From Sulfuricella sp. (GTDB taxonomy: Bacteria > Pseudomonadota > Gammaproteobacteria > Burkholderiales > Sulfuricellaceae), in assembly GCA_019911785.1 (NCBI GenBank), contig JAIOJM010000216.1, positions 1 through 28,036 of the forward strand: 28,036 bases of DNA, in the 5' to 3' direction. Position 1 is the stretch's first letter; each line of letters opens with the position of its first letter. Of this stretch, positions 1-7,423 are shown one piece after another. Below the pieces are notes generated by a model. The model made no database searches. It had not been told where the DNA came from and was given only the letters and a program-made list of their open reading frames with translations. A program made the translations under genes and the position numbers.

Positions 1-65
1 CTTGTGGTGTTGGAAAGGGGTTTTTCGATGTAGGTATTCTTGATTCTGAAAACAGGAGCAGACTT

Positions 66-491
66 ATGCAAATCGGCGTCAATATTTCAAATTCGGTGGA
101 AAACAAGCGGCTGTTCGTGGTGGATACTGACGAGATTACCCGGATGGCGCTTCAGTTCATGCTCCACGACGAAAACGAAACCCACGATCTTCCCAGTCTC
201 GACGCTGCCTTCGTCAAGAGTGTGGACTGGAAACCTGATTTGTTGCTGCTGGGTATTGGCGTGATCCGCGAAAACGGTATCGGCACCCTGCAAACAATCA
301 AATCCAGAATTCCGGGCATTGTGATATTGCTGGTGGCCGATTCGAAGGATGACCCCATGACCCAAACCTGCCTCCAGTCCGGAGCGGACGCGCTAATCGT
401 CAAACCGCTCACCATTGAGGCGGTGCGCAAGAGAGTGGACACAGCGCTGGGCCGAAAGAACAAGACCGTCATTCCGGTTTTCGCCGTGTGA
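66..491 (+). CDS. Receiver-like (pseudo-receiver) response regulator domain protein
   Basis: A 141-residue stand-alone protein with the fold pattern of a CheY-like receiver and no output domain. Seen: the acidic pocket region (VVDTDE, residues 18-23), a hydrophobic beta-3 strand ending LLLLGIG, and the conserved beta-5 lysine (IVKPL, K113). The residue where the phosphoaccepting aspartate should stand is glycine (G63), and the usual Thr/Ser after beta-4 is alanine (A91). It therefore probably cannot be phosphorylated in the normal way and may act as a constitutive protein-protein interaction domain. The start is supported by AGGAG seven bases upstream of the ATG. The stop overlaps the next gene (GTGTGA), suggesting translational coupling with the nitroreductase. 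Partner and target are unknown; a link to nitrogen fixation is inferred from neighbourhood only. Confidence 0.75.
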   Translation: MQIGVNISNSVENKRLFVVDTDEITRMALQFMLHDENETHDLPSLDAAFVKSVDWKPDLLLLGIGVIRENGIGTLQTIKSRIPGIVILLVADSKDDPMTQTCLQSGADALIVKPLTIEAVRKRVDTALGRKNKTVIPVFAV

Positions 492-2134
492 CTCACAACC
501 AGACCATGCCTGAGAACACCAACGAGGCGGAACGAGTAGCCGCGTACCATGAGCGCACCAAGCACCGCCTCGATCGCTACGCAGCGGGGCCGGACACGCT
601 CGACTGGGACATGCAGCCAAATCCGTTCCGGGAGTTCTCCGGCGCGCTGCGCATCGATCTCCCGCTTGGCGAGCTGCAACTTGCTACCCCTTTGTCCTCC
701 GTCTACCAACCCGGCGACCTCGAACCTCAGCCGCTTTCGCTCCAGTCTGTTGGCGCGCTGCTGGAACTGTCGATGGGCCTTTCGGCCTGGAAGGAATATG
801 GACCGGACCGCTGGGCGCTACGCTGCAACCCTTCCAGCGGCAATCTGCATCCGACCGAAGCCTACCTGGTCTGCCAGAACATCCCCGGACTGGAAAACGG
901 CCTTTACCACTATGTGAGCCGTGATCACGTGCTGGAGCAACGGTGCCAGATTCAAGCCGAACTCGCGGGAGAAGACAGCAGGATATTCATCGGGCTATCG
1001 TCAGTGCACTGGCGGGAAGCATGGAAATACGGCGAGCGGGCCTTCCGCTATTGCCAGCTTGACGTGGGCCATGCGCTCGGCGCGTTGCGTTATGCGGCGG
1101 GCACGCTGGGATGGGGGCTCAGGCTGGTTGAGTCGGTCGACAGCCATGAGCTGGCAAAACTGCTGGGGCTGGACAGATCGCTCGATTTTGAAAACGCGGA
1201 GCCGGAAGAAGCGGATTTGCTGCTGGAAATAATCCTCCATCCGAAGACATGCGCGCAACACGAACCAGCTTGCCTGAGCCTATTGGAAAGCGGTTCCCAT
1301 TGGGCTGGCAAGGCCAATACCCTGGACCCCCACCCCATGTACCGTTGGCCGGTCAACGACGAGATCGCTGCGGCCACACGCAAGGCATCTGTCCCTGCCG
1401 ACAGCGTGGAATGGGCAAGTCATCCATTGCTCGCATCCGGCAACGACAAGCCATCGGCAGAATTGATTCTTCAACGCCGTAGCGCGCAACGCTTCGACGC
1501 CACTGCCTCCATGGCCCGCGAAGATTTTTACCTCATGCTGGATCGCCTGCTACCCCGCCGACTGGCCCCATGGGACATCTGGAACTTCGAACCCCGCGTG
1601 CATCCGATCTTGTTCGTGCACCATGTTCAGGGGCTAACGCCCGGCTTGTATGGATTTCCCCGCAGCAGCAACGGCGAAGACCGTTTGCGGGCCGCTCTGC
1701 GCAAGGAATTCCTCTGGGAAAAAGCGGCGCAGTGCCCGGATCACTTACCCCTATTCTTGCTGACGCCAACCGACTGCCGCAACACCGCCAGGACGATCTG
1801 TTGCCGCCAGGCCATCGCCGCCGACGGCTGTTTTTCCCTGGGGATGTTGGCGGAGTTCGATAAAGTCGTCGCATCCGATCCCTGGCGATATCGCCAGTTG
1901 CATTGGGAAGCGGGCCTGCTCGGGCACGTGCTTTACCTGGAGGCGGAGGCGATGAACATGAGGGGAACGGGAATCGGCTGCTTTTTCGACGATGCCTTCC
2001 ACGAAATCCTGGGCATAGCCGACAAGCAGTTTCAATCCATTTACCACTTCACCGTAGGGCAGCCTGTGCTTGACACCAGAATTCTCACCCAACCGCCCTA
2101 TCCCAATCGGGATGCGGGCACTATCGCTGACTAA
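488..2134 (+). CDS. SagB/ThcOx-type nitroreductase family protein, duplicated domain
   Basis: A 548-residue protein of the SagB-type FMN-dependent dehydrogenase/nitroreductase family. The N-terminal half carries the signature R-C-N-P-S-S-G-N-L-H-P-T-E-A-Y (about residues 117-131), which in the family binds FMN. The second half begins a further nitroreductase module at 'ILQRRSAQRFD' (about residue 325) and contains the helical region with 'GLLGHVLYLEAEA' and 'GTGIGCFFDD'. Two tandem modules of about 220 residues agree with the length. Family members in azole/thiazole peptide clusters oxidise heterocycles, but no cyclodehydratase or precursor peptide is seen here, so the substrate is unknown. 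The GTG start overlaps the upstream stop codon; an ATG at 506 is an equally good choice because neither has a clear Shine-Dalgarno. It is probably co-transcribed with the receiver-like gene. Confidence 0.8.
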   Translation: MTHNQTMPENTNEAERVAAYHERTKHRLDRYAAGPDTLDWDMQPNPFREFSGALRIDLPLGELQLATPLSSVYQPGDLEPQPLSLQSVGALLELSMGLSAWKEYGPDRWALRCNPSSGNLHPTEAYLVCQNIPGLENGLYHYVSRDHVLEQRCQIQAELAGEDSRIFIGLSSVHWREAWKYGERAFRYCQLDVGHALGALRYAAGTLGWGLRLVESVDSHELAKLLGLDRSLDFENAEPEEADLLLEIILHPKTCAQHEPACLSLLESGSHWAGKANTLDPHPMYRWPVNDEIAAATRKASVPADSVEWASHPLLASGNDKPSAELILQRRSAQRFDATASMAREDFYLMLDRLLPRRLAPWDIWNFEPRVHPILFVHHVQGLTPGLYGFPRSSNGEDRLRAALRKEFLWEKAAQCPDHLPLFLLTPTDCRNTARTICCRQAIAADGCFSLGMLAEFDKVVASDPWRYRQLHWEAGLLGHVLYLEAEAMNMRGTGIGCFFDDAFHEILGIADKQFQSIYHFTVGQPVLDTRILTQPPYPNRDAGTIAD

Positions 2135-2142
2135 AGCCATAT

Positions 2143-2290
2143 TATTGAGTCGGCCATTAAGTGTTTTTGTAGGCTGGCGGTGAGCAACGCGAACCCCAGC
2201 ATGTTCGAGTCACCAAACGCTGGGGTTCGTGCCTCACCGCCAGCCTACGGCGTAGCGACCATTTAAATCTATTTAATGGCCGACTCAATA
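2143..2290. repeat. MITE-like palindromic element with nested inverted repeats
   Basis: A 148-bp non-coding element. Perfect 18-bp terminal inverted repeats (2143-2160 and 2273-2290, TATTGAGTCGGCCATTAA and its complement) enclose two further perfect arm pairs: 16 bp (2169-2184 / 2233-2248, GTAGGCTGGCGGTGAG) and 11 bp (2190-2200 / 2219-2229). The whole element can fold into one long hairpin. The inner arms resemble the GTAGG...CCTAC palindromes common in proteobacterial intergenic regions. It ends exactly before the rhodanese ribosome binding site. Confidence 0.85.
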
Positions 2291-2306
2291 GGAGAGGAGC
2301 AACCGT

Positions 2307-2717
2307 ATGGAATCCAACAGAATCTTTCACCGAATTTGCGCCGACGAAGTGGAAGAACTCATGCGCAACCCGGAGTTGCAAATACTGGATACGCGCGACC
2401 GGGCATCCTTCGACCAGGGCCATATAGTCTCGGCGCGACATGTAACGGGCGCCGAACTGGATAGTGCCATCCTGCAAACACCCAAGCACAAGCCGGTGTT
2501 GATATATTGCCATCGCGGCACCGCCAGCCTCATTCACGCGCAGATGTTCGCGGATTTCGGATTCCGGGAAGTGTACAACCTCAACGGCGGCTACGAGGGC
2601 TGGATGCGGATGCAATCGGCAGGACAACAGACCGGCCTCGCCGCCGGACCAAGTAGGTCTGTTCAGTGCCAAAAGCCGTCTTTTAAACCTTTTTCAGGTA
2701 GCAGGCCTTCAACATGA
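2307..2717 (+). CDS. Single-domain rhodanese-like sulfurtransferase
   Basis: A 136-residue protein with one rhodanese domain. Seen: 'ILDTRDRASFDQGHI' (CH2A-like motif, residues 26-40), the active-site loop C-H-R-G-T-A-S beginning at Cys68, and the C-terminal 'VYNLNGGYEGW' motif. Members move sulfane sulfur from thiosulfate or persulfide onto thiol acceptors through a cysteine persulfide. Rhodanese genes are known beside nifB/nifQ in other diazotrophs, where a sulfur-delivery role is proposed; that role here is inference. The start has GGAG motifs (GGAGAGGAG) 7-15 bases upstream, immediately after the palindromic element. The last 35 bp overlap the convergent PhnA gene, and the final ~30 residues are low-complexity and outside the domain, so the true end may reflect a decayed stop. 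Confidence 0.85.
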   Translation: MESNRIFHRICADEVEELMRNPELQILDTRDRASFDQGHIVSARHVTGAELDSAILQTPKHKPVLIYCHRGTASLIHAQMFADFGFREVYNLNGGYEGWMRMQSAGQQTGLAAGPSRSVQCQKPSFKPFSGSRPST

Positions 2718-3024
2718 AGTTGCCGGCGTCCATCTTGCAGTCCACCTCGTGGTCACCTCCAACCAGACGGATGCTCTTGATCTTGGTGCCCACTTTAAGA
2801 GTGGTAGACGATCCCTTGACTTTCAGGTCCTTGATTAGGACCACCGCGTCGCCATTGCTTAACACATTGCCGTTGGCATCCTTTACTACTGTGTCTGCGT
2901 TATCGTCGGCGCGTGCGGTTTCCGCCATTGGCCACTCATGTCCGCAGTCGGGACAAATATAGTTGTCGCCATCCGGGTAGGTGTTCTCCATGGCGCATTG
3001 GGGGCAGGCTGGGATAGTGGGCAT
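2683..3024 (-). CDS. yjdM: PhnA/YjdM family zinc-ribbon protein
   Basis: A 113-residue protein matching the PhnA (YjdM) family over its full usual length. An N-terminal zinc ribbon (CPQC at 7-10 and CPDC near 24-27) precedes the KOW-like C-terminal domain with 'KDANGNVLSNGDAVVLIKDLKVKGSS' features (quoted in parts: VLSNGDAVVLIKDLKVKG). Despite its name the family is not part of phosphonate breakdown proper and its biochemical function is unsettled. It is transcribed against the rhodanese and overlaps it by 35 bp at the 3' ends. It appears monocistronic and marks the end of the first nif-associated segment. Confidence 0.9.
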   Translation of the reverse strand: MPTIPACPQCAMENTYPDGDNYICPDCGHEWPMAETARADDNADTVVKDANGNVLSNGDAVVLIKDLKVKGSSTTLKVGTKIKSIRLVGGDHEVDCKMDAGNFMLKACYLKKV

Positions 3025-3459
3025 GATTGCTCTCAGTGTAGGTGGCTAAAACAACGGGAATTATAACCGTTACCAGATACGGCAACCATGGCCGATTTTC
3101 AGCGGATGGTATCTTTGTGACTGCCTGGCGCCTCATCGTGTGGCTCGACCGGCGCGCTGACGGACTAGTAAAGAGACCTACGCGACGGGCGGTTGTGTGC
3201 CAGTTCCGGTCACTGACGCCGCGTTGAAATTGATCTGACGGACGTCCGGTCTGCTCGCGACAGGAGACCTTCAGGAAAACGGATGCGATGCCAGATCGTC
3301 GGCCAAAGCTGACAATCTATTCTATAGTTCTAGGGTGTCTACTAAATTTGGAGCGATTCACTGCGCGTTGCCCGCCAGCATCTGGAACACCCAAGCCTGG
3401 TCGCATGTGTGACACAACCGCTCTATGGAAGCAGGGAGACCGCGAAGGGAGGTTTGATC
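3025..3459. other. Intergenic region, no supported gene
   Basis: About 435 bp between PhnA and the MbcA-like ORF. Short open frames exist on both strands but none has a ribosome binding site or a recognisable product. The sequence is mixed in character and is probably the degraded left border of the accessory island. The PhnA promoter should lie in the first ~100 bp. Confidence 0.4.
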
Positions 3460-3666
3460 GTGCATCGACATGACCCCAACTACGTAGTGGAGCTGGCCGG
3501 CCGGGTATTCGGCGGTGCGGCCAAGGCGGCCGAGTGGCTCGAGCAACCTCGTCTGCAGCTCGGCGGACACACGCCAATGGAGGTGCTGTCGACTGAAGGC
3601 GGTGCCCGGCGTGTCGAAGAACTGCTGGCGCAGATCGACGACGACAAGCGACTGGGGATCAGCTAG
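3460..3666 (+). CDS. MbcA/ParS-like antitoxin C-terminal domain protein
   Basis: A 68-residue ORF resembling only the C-terminal toxin-binding domain of the Xre/MbcA/ParS antitoxin family (DUF2384). Seen: 'VFGGAAKAAEWLEQPRLQLG' followed by 'TPMEVLSTEGGARRVEELLA', i.e. the family pattern of W-L-..-P...L-G..P-hxhL.T.xGxxxVxxLL. Full family members are about 120-160 residues with an N-terminal Xre-like helix-turn-helix, which is absent here. GGGAGG seven bases before a GTG start argues that it can be translated as it stands. The usual partner, a RES-domain toxin, is not found next to it. It may be an orphan immunity-type protein or the remnant of a deleted pair. Confidence 0.65.
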   Translation: MHRHDPNYVVELAGRVFGGAAKAAEWLEQPRLQLGGHTPMEVLSTEGGARRVEELLAQIDDDKRLGIS

Positions 3667-3781
3667 CCGCAGCTGGCACTTGACGTGCGCGCGCAGCCGA
3701 CTGGTTGGCAGTGCATCGCAACGCGCATCGACTATGCTGAAACAGCACAGATTTTTTATTCGTTTCTTGCGGAGGACTCTC

Positions 3782-3841
3782 ATGCAAGCGCTTTGTTACT
3801 GGATGCACCCGCTGCTGCACCTGCATGGGCGCCGCGATTGA
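3782..3841 (+). CDS. Putative 19-codon leader/small ORF
   Basis: ATG with a strong GGAGG six bases upstream (3771-3775) opens a 19-residue peptide (MQALCYWMHPLLHLHGRRD). Its stop lies three bases before the ATG of the next gene, an arrangement typical of translational coupling. The next gene has no Shine-Dalgarno of its own other than sequence inside this ORF. The peptide is rich in His and aromatic residues. Function unknown; it could simply deliver ribosomes to the downstream gene. Confidence 0.4.
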   Translation: MQALCYWMHPLLHLHGRRD

Positions 3842-3844
3842 GCC

Positions 3845-4117
3845 ATGGCAGAGCTCAGCGTAGCCGATCTGGCACAGGCCAAAGCCGCCGTGGGTGCACT
3901 GCTGGAAGGGCTGGGGCTTTCCGCCCATCTTTTCGCCGTCGAACCGAGGGAAGGCGCTTGGGCGGTCATCGTGGAATGCGCCACCGACTCCGGCTGGCAG
4001 CGCTCGGAGTTGCAGGCAGGCGCTGAACTTCTTGGCGCCAGCCTGCGCGACCCGGCAGCCAGAGCGGCGCTCCTCGACCAATGGCGCGCGCACCTGGCCG
4101 CCTGCAAGACAAACTGA
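3845..4117 (+). CDS. Hypothetical protein, 90 aa
   Basis: I do not recognise this protein. It is a 90-residue, alanine- and leucine-rich polypeptide with predicted alternating helices and a central strand-like stretch ('AWAVIVECAT'), no signal peptide and no membrane segment. It starts three bases after the 19-codon ORF and is probably translated by coupling to it. It is convergent with the Clp1-like kinase gene about 100 bp away. Base composition is high in GC like the kinase and MbcA-like genes, so these may have arrived together. No function can be assigned. Confidence 0.55.
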   Translation: MAELSVADLAQAKAAVGALLEGLGLSAHLFAVEPREGAWAVIVECATDSGWQRSELQAGAELLGASLRDPAARAALLDQWRAHLAACKTN

Positions 4118-4216
4118 CTTCGTCCCTGTCGCGCTCGGGGATCGACATAAGCCCCTGGGTGGCGTGCTTCCAAAACCGACGTGATGCGGAGCCAAAGTCG
4201 GGGCCGGCCGCATGAA

Positions 4217-5209
4217 TCAGAAATGGCCCAGCCGCCCCAGGTGCAGCTCGCGTCCCTGCCGGTCCAGATACAGGTCGCCCAACCGGACGATGCGGATATG
4301 GCGCCTCGGCACCGGTGTGTAGAGCGTGAGGCTGCGGCGGGCGAAGTCGATGCTGCTGACGATGCCAAGTCCCAGACATTCACCCGTCTTGTCTGCAACA
4401 CCGCACAACAAGTGATCCAGACAATACGGCGGGACTGACTGGATCCGTTCGGCAGAAGGCACCGTCTCATCCGCCACGGCGAGCAGCCCGTCGGGTAGGC
4501 GCTCGGCGTATAGAAAGCGCGAGTCTTCGACCGGCTGACCGTTGAACAGGCTTGCGCGCTGCACGATGACTTCTTGCAACCCGAACTCCAGCTCGCGCGC
4601 CTTCCGAAAATGGCGTTGGAACGCTTCCTCCCGGGCGCGCCGCCGCGCATTGGATGACTTCGGCGCGGCGAGGCGCGAGGGGCGCAGACGCAGGATATTC
4701 AGGTGGCGGGCGGCGTGACGAATGGGGGCGAGTTCCTCGCCGAGCTCCAGGCAGACCAGCACGTCCGGTTGCAGGGACTCGATCTGGAAGCCTTTCAGCA
4801 CGCGACCCTTGCCCTGGACCAGGCCGGTGGTGTCGATCACCACGAACTCGCCCCTAGCCGCCTCGACCATGAGGCGCGTGCCCAGCACCAAGGGCAGGAA
4901 GTGGGCGATGGGGTTAATGTGCCCAACGAAATAGAGCGCATTGCAGCGTGCCTGGGCGAGCGCCGCGGATGCGTCGAGCTCGGCGAGCGCGACCGTCGCC
5001 GGCGGGCCCACGTCCTTCTGCCCGATGTCCGCATCGACGAAGGACGCCGTGCGCCCCACGCGCAATAGGGCATTCACCAGGAAGTTGCAATAGATGCTCT
5101 TGCCGCGATCAGCGGCGCCGACGACCAGGACGCGACGCCAGTTTTTCGCCAGGATGCGCGCGGCGGAATGCTGCCAGGCTGCAGGAATGTGCAGCGGAGT
5201 CTCAGGCAT
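4217..5209 (-). CDS. Clp1/Grc3-type P-loop polynucleotide 5'-kinase-like protein
   Basis: A 330-residue protein whose N-terminal half is a Clp1/Grc3-type P-loop NTPase. Walker A is G-A-A-D-R-G-K-S (residues 31-38), and the diagnostic D-A-D-I-G-Q (59-64) followed by 'VGPPATV' matches the DxDxGQ..xxPP motif of this kinase family. Eukaryotic and archaeal members phosphorylate 5'-OH ends of RNA or DNA; bacterial homologues are little studied. The C-terminal ~130 residues fit the family's beta-rich domain but show no motif I can name. The gene starts 24 bp after the stop of the MbcA/Xre-like gene, on the same strand, so the two are probably one operon. The function as an RNA-end kinase is inferred from family membership. 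Confidence 0.75.
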   Translation of the reverse strand: MPETPLHIPAAWQHSAARILAKNWRRVLVVGAADRGKSIYCNFLVNALLRVGRTASFVDADIGQKDVGPPATVALAELDASAALAQARCNALYFVGHINPIAHFLPLVLGTRLMVEAARGEFVVIDTTGLVQGKGRVLKGFQIESLQPDVLVCLELGEELAPIRHAARHLNILRLRPSRLAAPKSSNARRRAREEAFQRHFRKARELEFGLQEVIVQRASLFNGQPVEDSRFLYAERLPDGLLAVADETVPSAERIQSVPPYCLDHLLCGVADKTGECLGLGIVSSIDFARRSLTLYTPVPRRHIRIVRLGDLYLDRQGRELHLGRLGHF

Positions 5210-5233
5210 GTTTGCGGGTACCGGCCCTGAGTT

Positions 5234-5620
5234 TCATTCGCGGTCTGTTTTTCGCGCGGACTCGAGCAGCGCACGCACTCGCTTGATCCCTTCCACGCCG
5301 CTCAGCATGACCAGCAGCGGCGGATGTCCGTCCAGCCCCGCAGCGGGAAGCATCAACGACGCATGGCGCGATGCCGGGTCATCCGGGTAAAGCTGCTTCA
5401 ATGCCCGCTCGATACCGAGCAGGTGCCCTGCGCGTTCGAGCGCACCGGGGTCGTCGGGCAGGGGTTGCCCTTGCCTCAGGGGCGCGATGTCCGCCAGCCC
5501 CAGCAGCTCCGCCTGCTTCGCCGGATGGATGCCCCAAGCATCGAGCACGGTAAGCACCGCCTCGGCCAAGGCCTGCCGGGTCGCGGGGCTGTGCAGTTCG
5601 GGGAGCAGGGTGCGCGTCAT
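5234..5620 (-). CDS. MbcA/Xre-like antitoxin-family protein
   Basis: A 128-residue protein resembling the Xre/MbcA/ParS group. The N-terminal part ('VLDAWGIHPAKQAELLGL') looks like a short helix-turn-helix, and the C-terminal part ('LERAGHLLGIERALKQLYP' then 'PPLLVMLSGVEGIKRVRALL') follows the family pattern LLGI..AL..L.P....G..hL.hML.G...l..VR..L. Known members neutralise RES-domain NAD+-degrading toxins, but no RES gene lies nearby. Instead the downstream gene, 24 bp away, encodes a Clp1-like kinase. I chose the ATG at 5620 because the family-like sequence begins there, although the open frame extends upstream to 5695. It may be an antitoxin or regulator for the kinase (inference). Confidence 0.6.
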   Translation of the reverse strand: MTRTLLPELHSPATRQALAEAVLTVLDAWGIHPAKQAELLGLADIAPLRQGQPLPDDPGALERAGHLLGIERALKQLYPDDPASRHASLMLPAAGLDGHPPLLVMLSGVEGIKRVRALLESARKTDRE

Positions 5621-5706
5621 GGTTGGCTGCCTTTTCCCCAGTATAGACAAGTTCCCTGTGGCAGTTTCGCCGGTGGCACAATATCGCTTTGCCAACCGTC
5701 CTTGCC

Positions 5707-5778
5707 ATGGAAGCGATCCCGAAGATCACCGCAAGCGCGCGCATGGACCGCTACGAGATCCTGCGGCTCGATGCCTAA
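5707..5778 (+). pseudogene. Small ORF ending in attC (possible cassette gene remnant)
   Basis: A 23-codon frame (MEAIPKITASARMDRYEILR..) whose TAA stop lies inside the R'' box of the attC site, as is common for integron cassette genes. It is too short to be a normal product and has no good ribosome binding site, so it is probably the 3' end of a truncated cassette gene. The family of the lost gene is not recognisable. Confidence 0.35.
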
Positions 5779-5835
5779 CCAGGCGCTTAAGCGGGACGCC
5801 ACAAAAGCGCGGTGCCCCTTAGCTCTACGTTGAAC
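5773..5835 (+). repeat. Integron-type attC recombination site
   Basis: A 63-bp site bounded by GCCTAAC (5773-5779, fits RYYYAAC) and GTTGAAC (5829-5835, fits GTTRRRY). Between them the left L box region GGCGCTTAAGCGGGACGCC closely follows the common attC text, and the right half GGTGCCCCTTAGCTCTAC can pair with it with a few extrahelical bases. The R''/R' arms pair imperfectly (two C-A mismatches), so it may be a decayed site. No integron integrase is visible in the window. Confidence 0.7.
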
Positions 5836-6058
5836 GTCCGGTTTACTGAAAATTGAATGGCCGTTCAGTGTCGGGAACTGCCTGTTGCCACAGTCTCAAA
5901 CGTGCCAATAGCGGACATTCGCCATCGCGGAGCTTAAGCCGCGGGCCTGCCGGGGGCGGGAGCGTTGGTGCGCGGCTGGCTGGGAACCTGTATCATCTAT
6001 CCGAGACTCAACGCCAGGCTGGCAACAAATAACCGTTTCAGATCAAGGAATTTGAATT

Positions 6059-7285
6059 ATGTCGTTGGTACGCGAGGCCCTTGAAGCCGGCATTGCTGAA
6101 CTAACGAACCTGCTGGAGTTCCCCGATGTCGGAGAGGATGAATTTCAGAGCTGGTTTGAGCGGCATCCGGTGGTGTTTGACGTGCTCGGATATCGAAGGA
6201 GCATTTCCCATCCGGAGCTTACGCTGCCCGGCTCACCCACCTTGATTCCTGACTTCATCGCCCAGCGACCAGATGGGCTGTGGGAGATTGTTGAGTTAAA
6301 GCGCCCAGACACTGCTGTGCTCAAGAATCCAGAACGCCGCACGGCGTTCTATAGCGACATGAACACGTATGTATCTCAATGCCTTGAGTACGCAGAGCGT
6401 TGTTCGGATTCGCATGTGGCTCAGTCGTTGCTGGAGGCACATGGATTTGTCATAAACGCCCAGCCTGAGAGTACATTGATTTCAGGTCGCAGCGACGGAT
6501 TGGATAGGCTCAAGGTGCATGGCCTCCTAAAGAGATTTACGCCCAAAATCCGACACTACACTTTCGACGACGTGCTTGATGCGTTGCAGCAGCACTACGT
6601 TTCTAATTTCTCAGGCAACACAGACGGGCCTGGAATAAGTATTTATTCTTGTATCTGTCTGCTGCCAAGAACCTCACAATCGGTGGAGTTCTTGCTCGAC
6701 GTAGGTCACTCGACAAGTCGCAACCGAATTTCCTTGACTCGTTTCGGAGACACCCATGTTACTTTTTCGGTTGTTGATGATTCTGGGCTTCGGTCTTCAC
6801 AGGATATAAATATTGCAGATCATTGCGACGAGGGGCAGTTCGTTTGTGGCGTCCATGTGACCCATACGTCCACTTCAGCACTGGTGCTTTTTGAAGTTAA
6901 CGGCAGCTATGTTGGAGAATACAAGCTTGCAAAGGGCAGTCTAGCGCTCATTCATCCACTCCCCAGTGTCGTCGCCGCCGACATGGAAGGGCAGCACAGC
7001 GCTTCCATGATTCGCGGCACTCACATGGTCCGCGATCCAGCCTTAACCGTGGTTGAACGGGAGATGGTACGAAAGTACTTGTTTAATACTATATGGCCAA
7101 CTTGCGATGAGGCAGTGCCACGGCCAGCGTATGGACTTCGGTTCAGTGAAGGACAGTTCATGTATACCGAGGGGCACCCTCTGTTGGACGCAGCCTACCC
7201 GCGCACTACTAACCTCGTTCAACGCGTCGATGAAAGAAGGCCAACCTTGACGTATTGGCCCGCCTTGGTTAAGTCCATCGATTGA
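6059..7285 (+). CDS. Shedu-like (DUF4263) PD-(D/E)XK nuclease, probable anti-phage protein
   Basis: A 408-residue protein whose N-terminal third has the Shedu/SduA (DUF4263) nuclease pattern. Seen: 'DEFQSWFERHPVVF' (27-40), the PD of 'LIPDFI' (P64-D65) and the E-L-K of 'EIVELKRPD' (E79, K81), together a PD-(D/E)XK active site. Shedu proteins are single-gene defence systems in which a nuclease domain is fused to varied sensory domains. Residues ~185-408 are unlike any domain I can name; they may sense the phage trigger. Here the nuclease lies at the N-terminus and the extra domain at the C-terminus. AAGGAA eight bases before the ATG supports the start. Lower GC and different codon use from the flanking nif genes suggest recent transfer. 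It lies between an attC site and an RIT element. Confidence 0.75.
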   Translation: MSLVREALEAGIAELTNLLEFPDVGEDEFQSWFERHPVVFDVLGYRRSISHPELTLPGSPTLIPDFIAQRPDGLWEIVELKRPDTAVLKNPERRTAFYSDMNTYVSQCLEYAERCSDSHVAQSLLEAHGFVINAQPESTLISGRSDGLDRLKVHGLLKRFTPKIRHYTFDDVLDALQQHYVSNFSGNTDGPGISIYSCICLLPRTSQSVEFLLDVGHSTSRNRISLTRFGDTHVTFSVVDDSGLRSSQDINIADHCDEGQFVCGVHVTHTSTSALVLFEVNGSYVGEYKLAKGSLALIHPLPSVVAADMEGQHSASMIRGTHMVRDPALTVVEREMVRKYLFNTIWPTCDEAVPRPAYGLRFSEGQFMYTEGHPLLDAAYPRTTNLVQRVDERRPTLTYWPALVKSID

Positions 7286-7423
7286 TCTCATCATCCATCA
7301 CGACGCTCATAGGTGTCCCCTCTTCAAGGTACTACTGAGCAGGAAATCATCGTGCCCATTACAGTTTCACCCGCAAAAGTGACACGAAACACATGGCCGC
7401 CGCACGTGGCGACCGTCCGCTTT

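Noticed and set aside
5621..5695. N-terminal extension of the MbcA/Xre-like ORF up to 5695
   Set aside because: The extra 25 residues are unlike the family and the ATG at 5620 is a better fit to the domain start.
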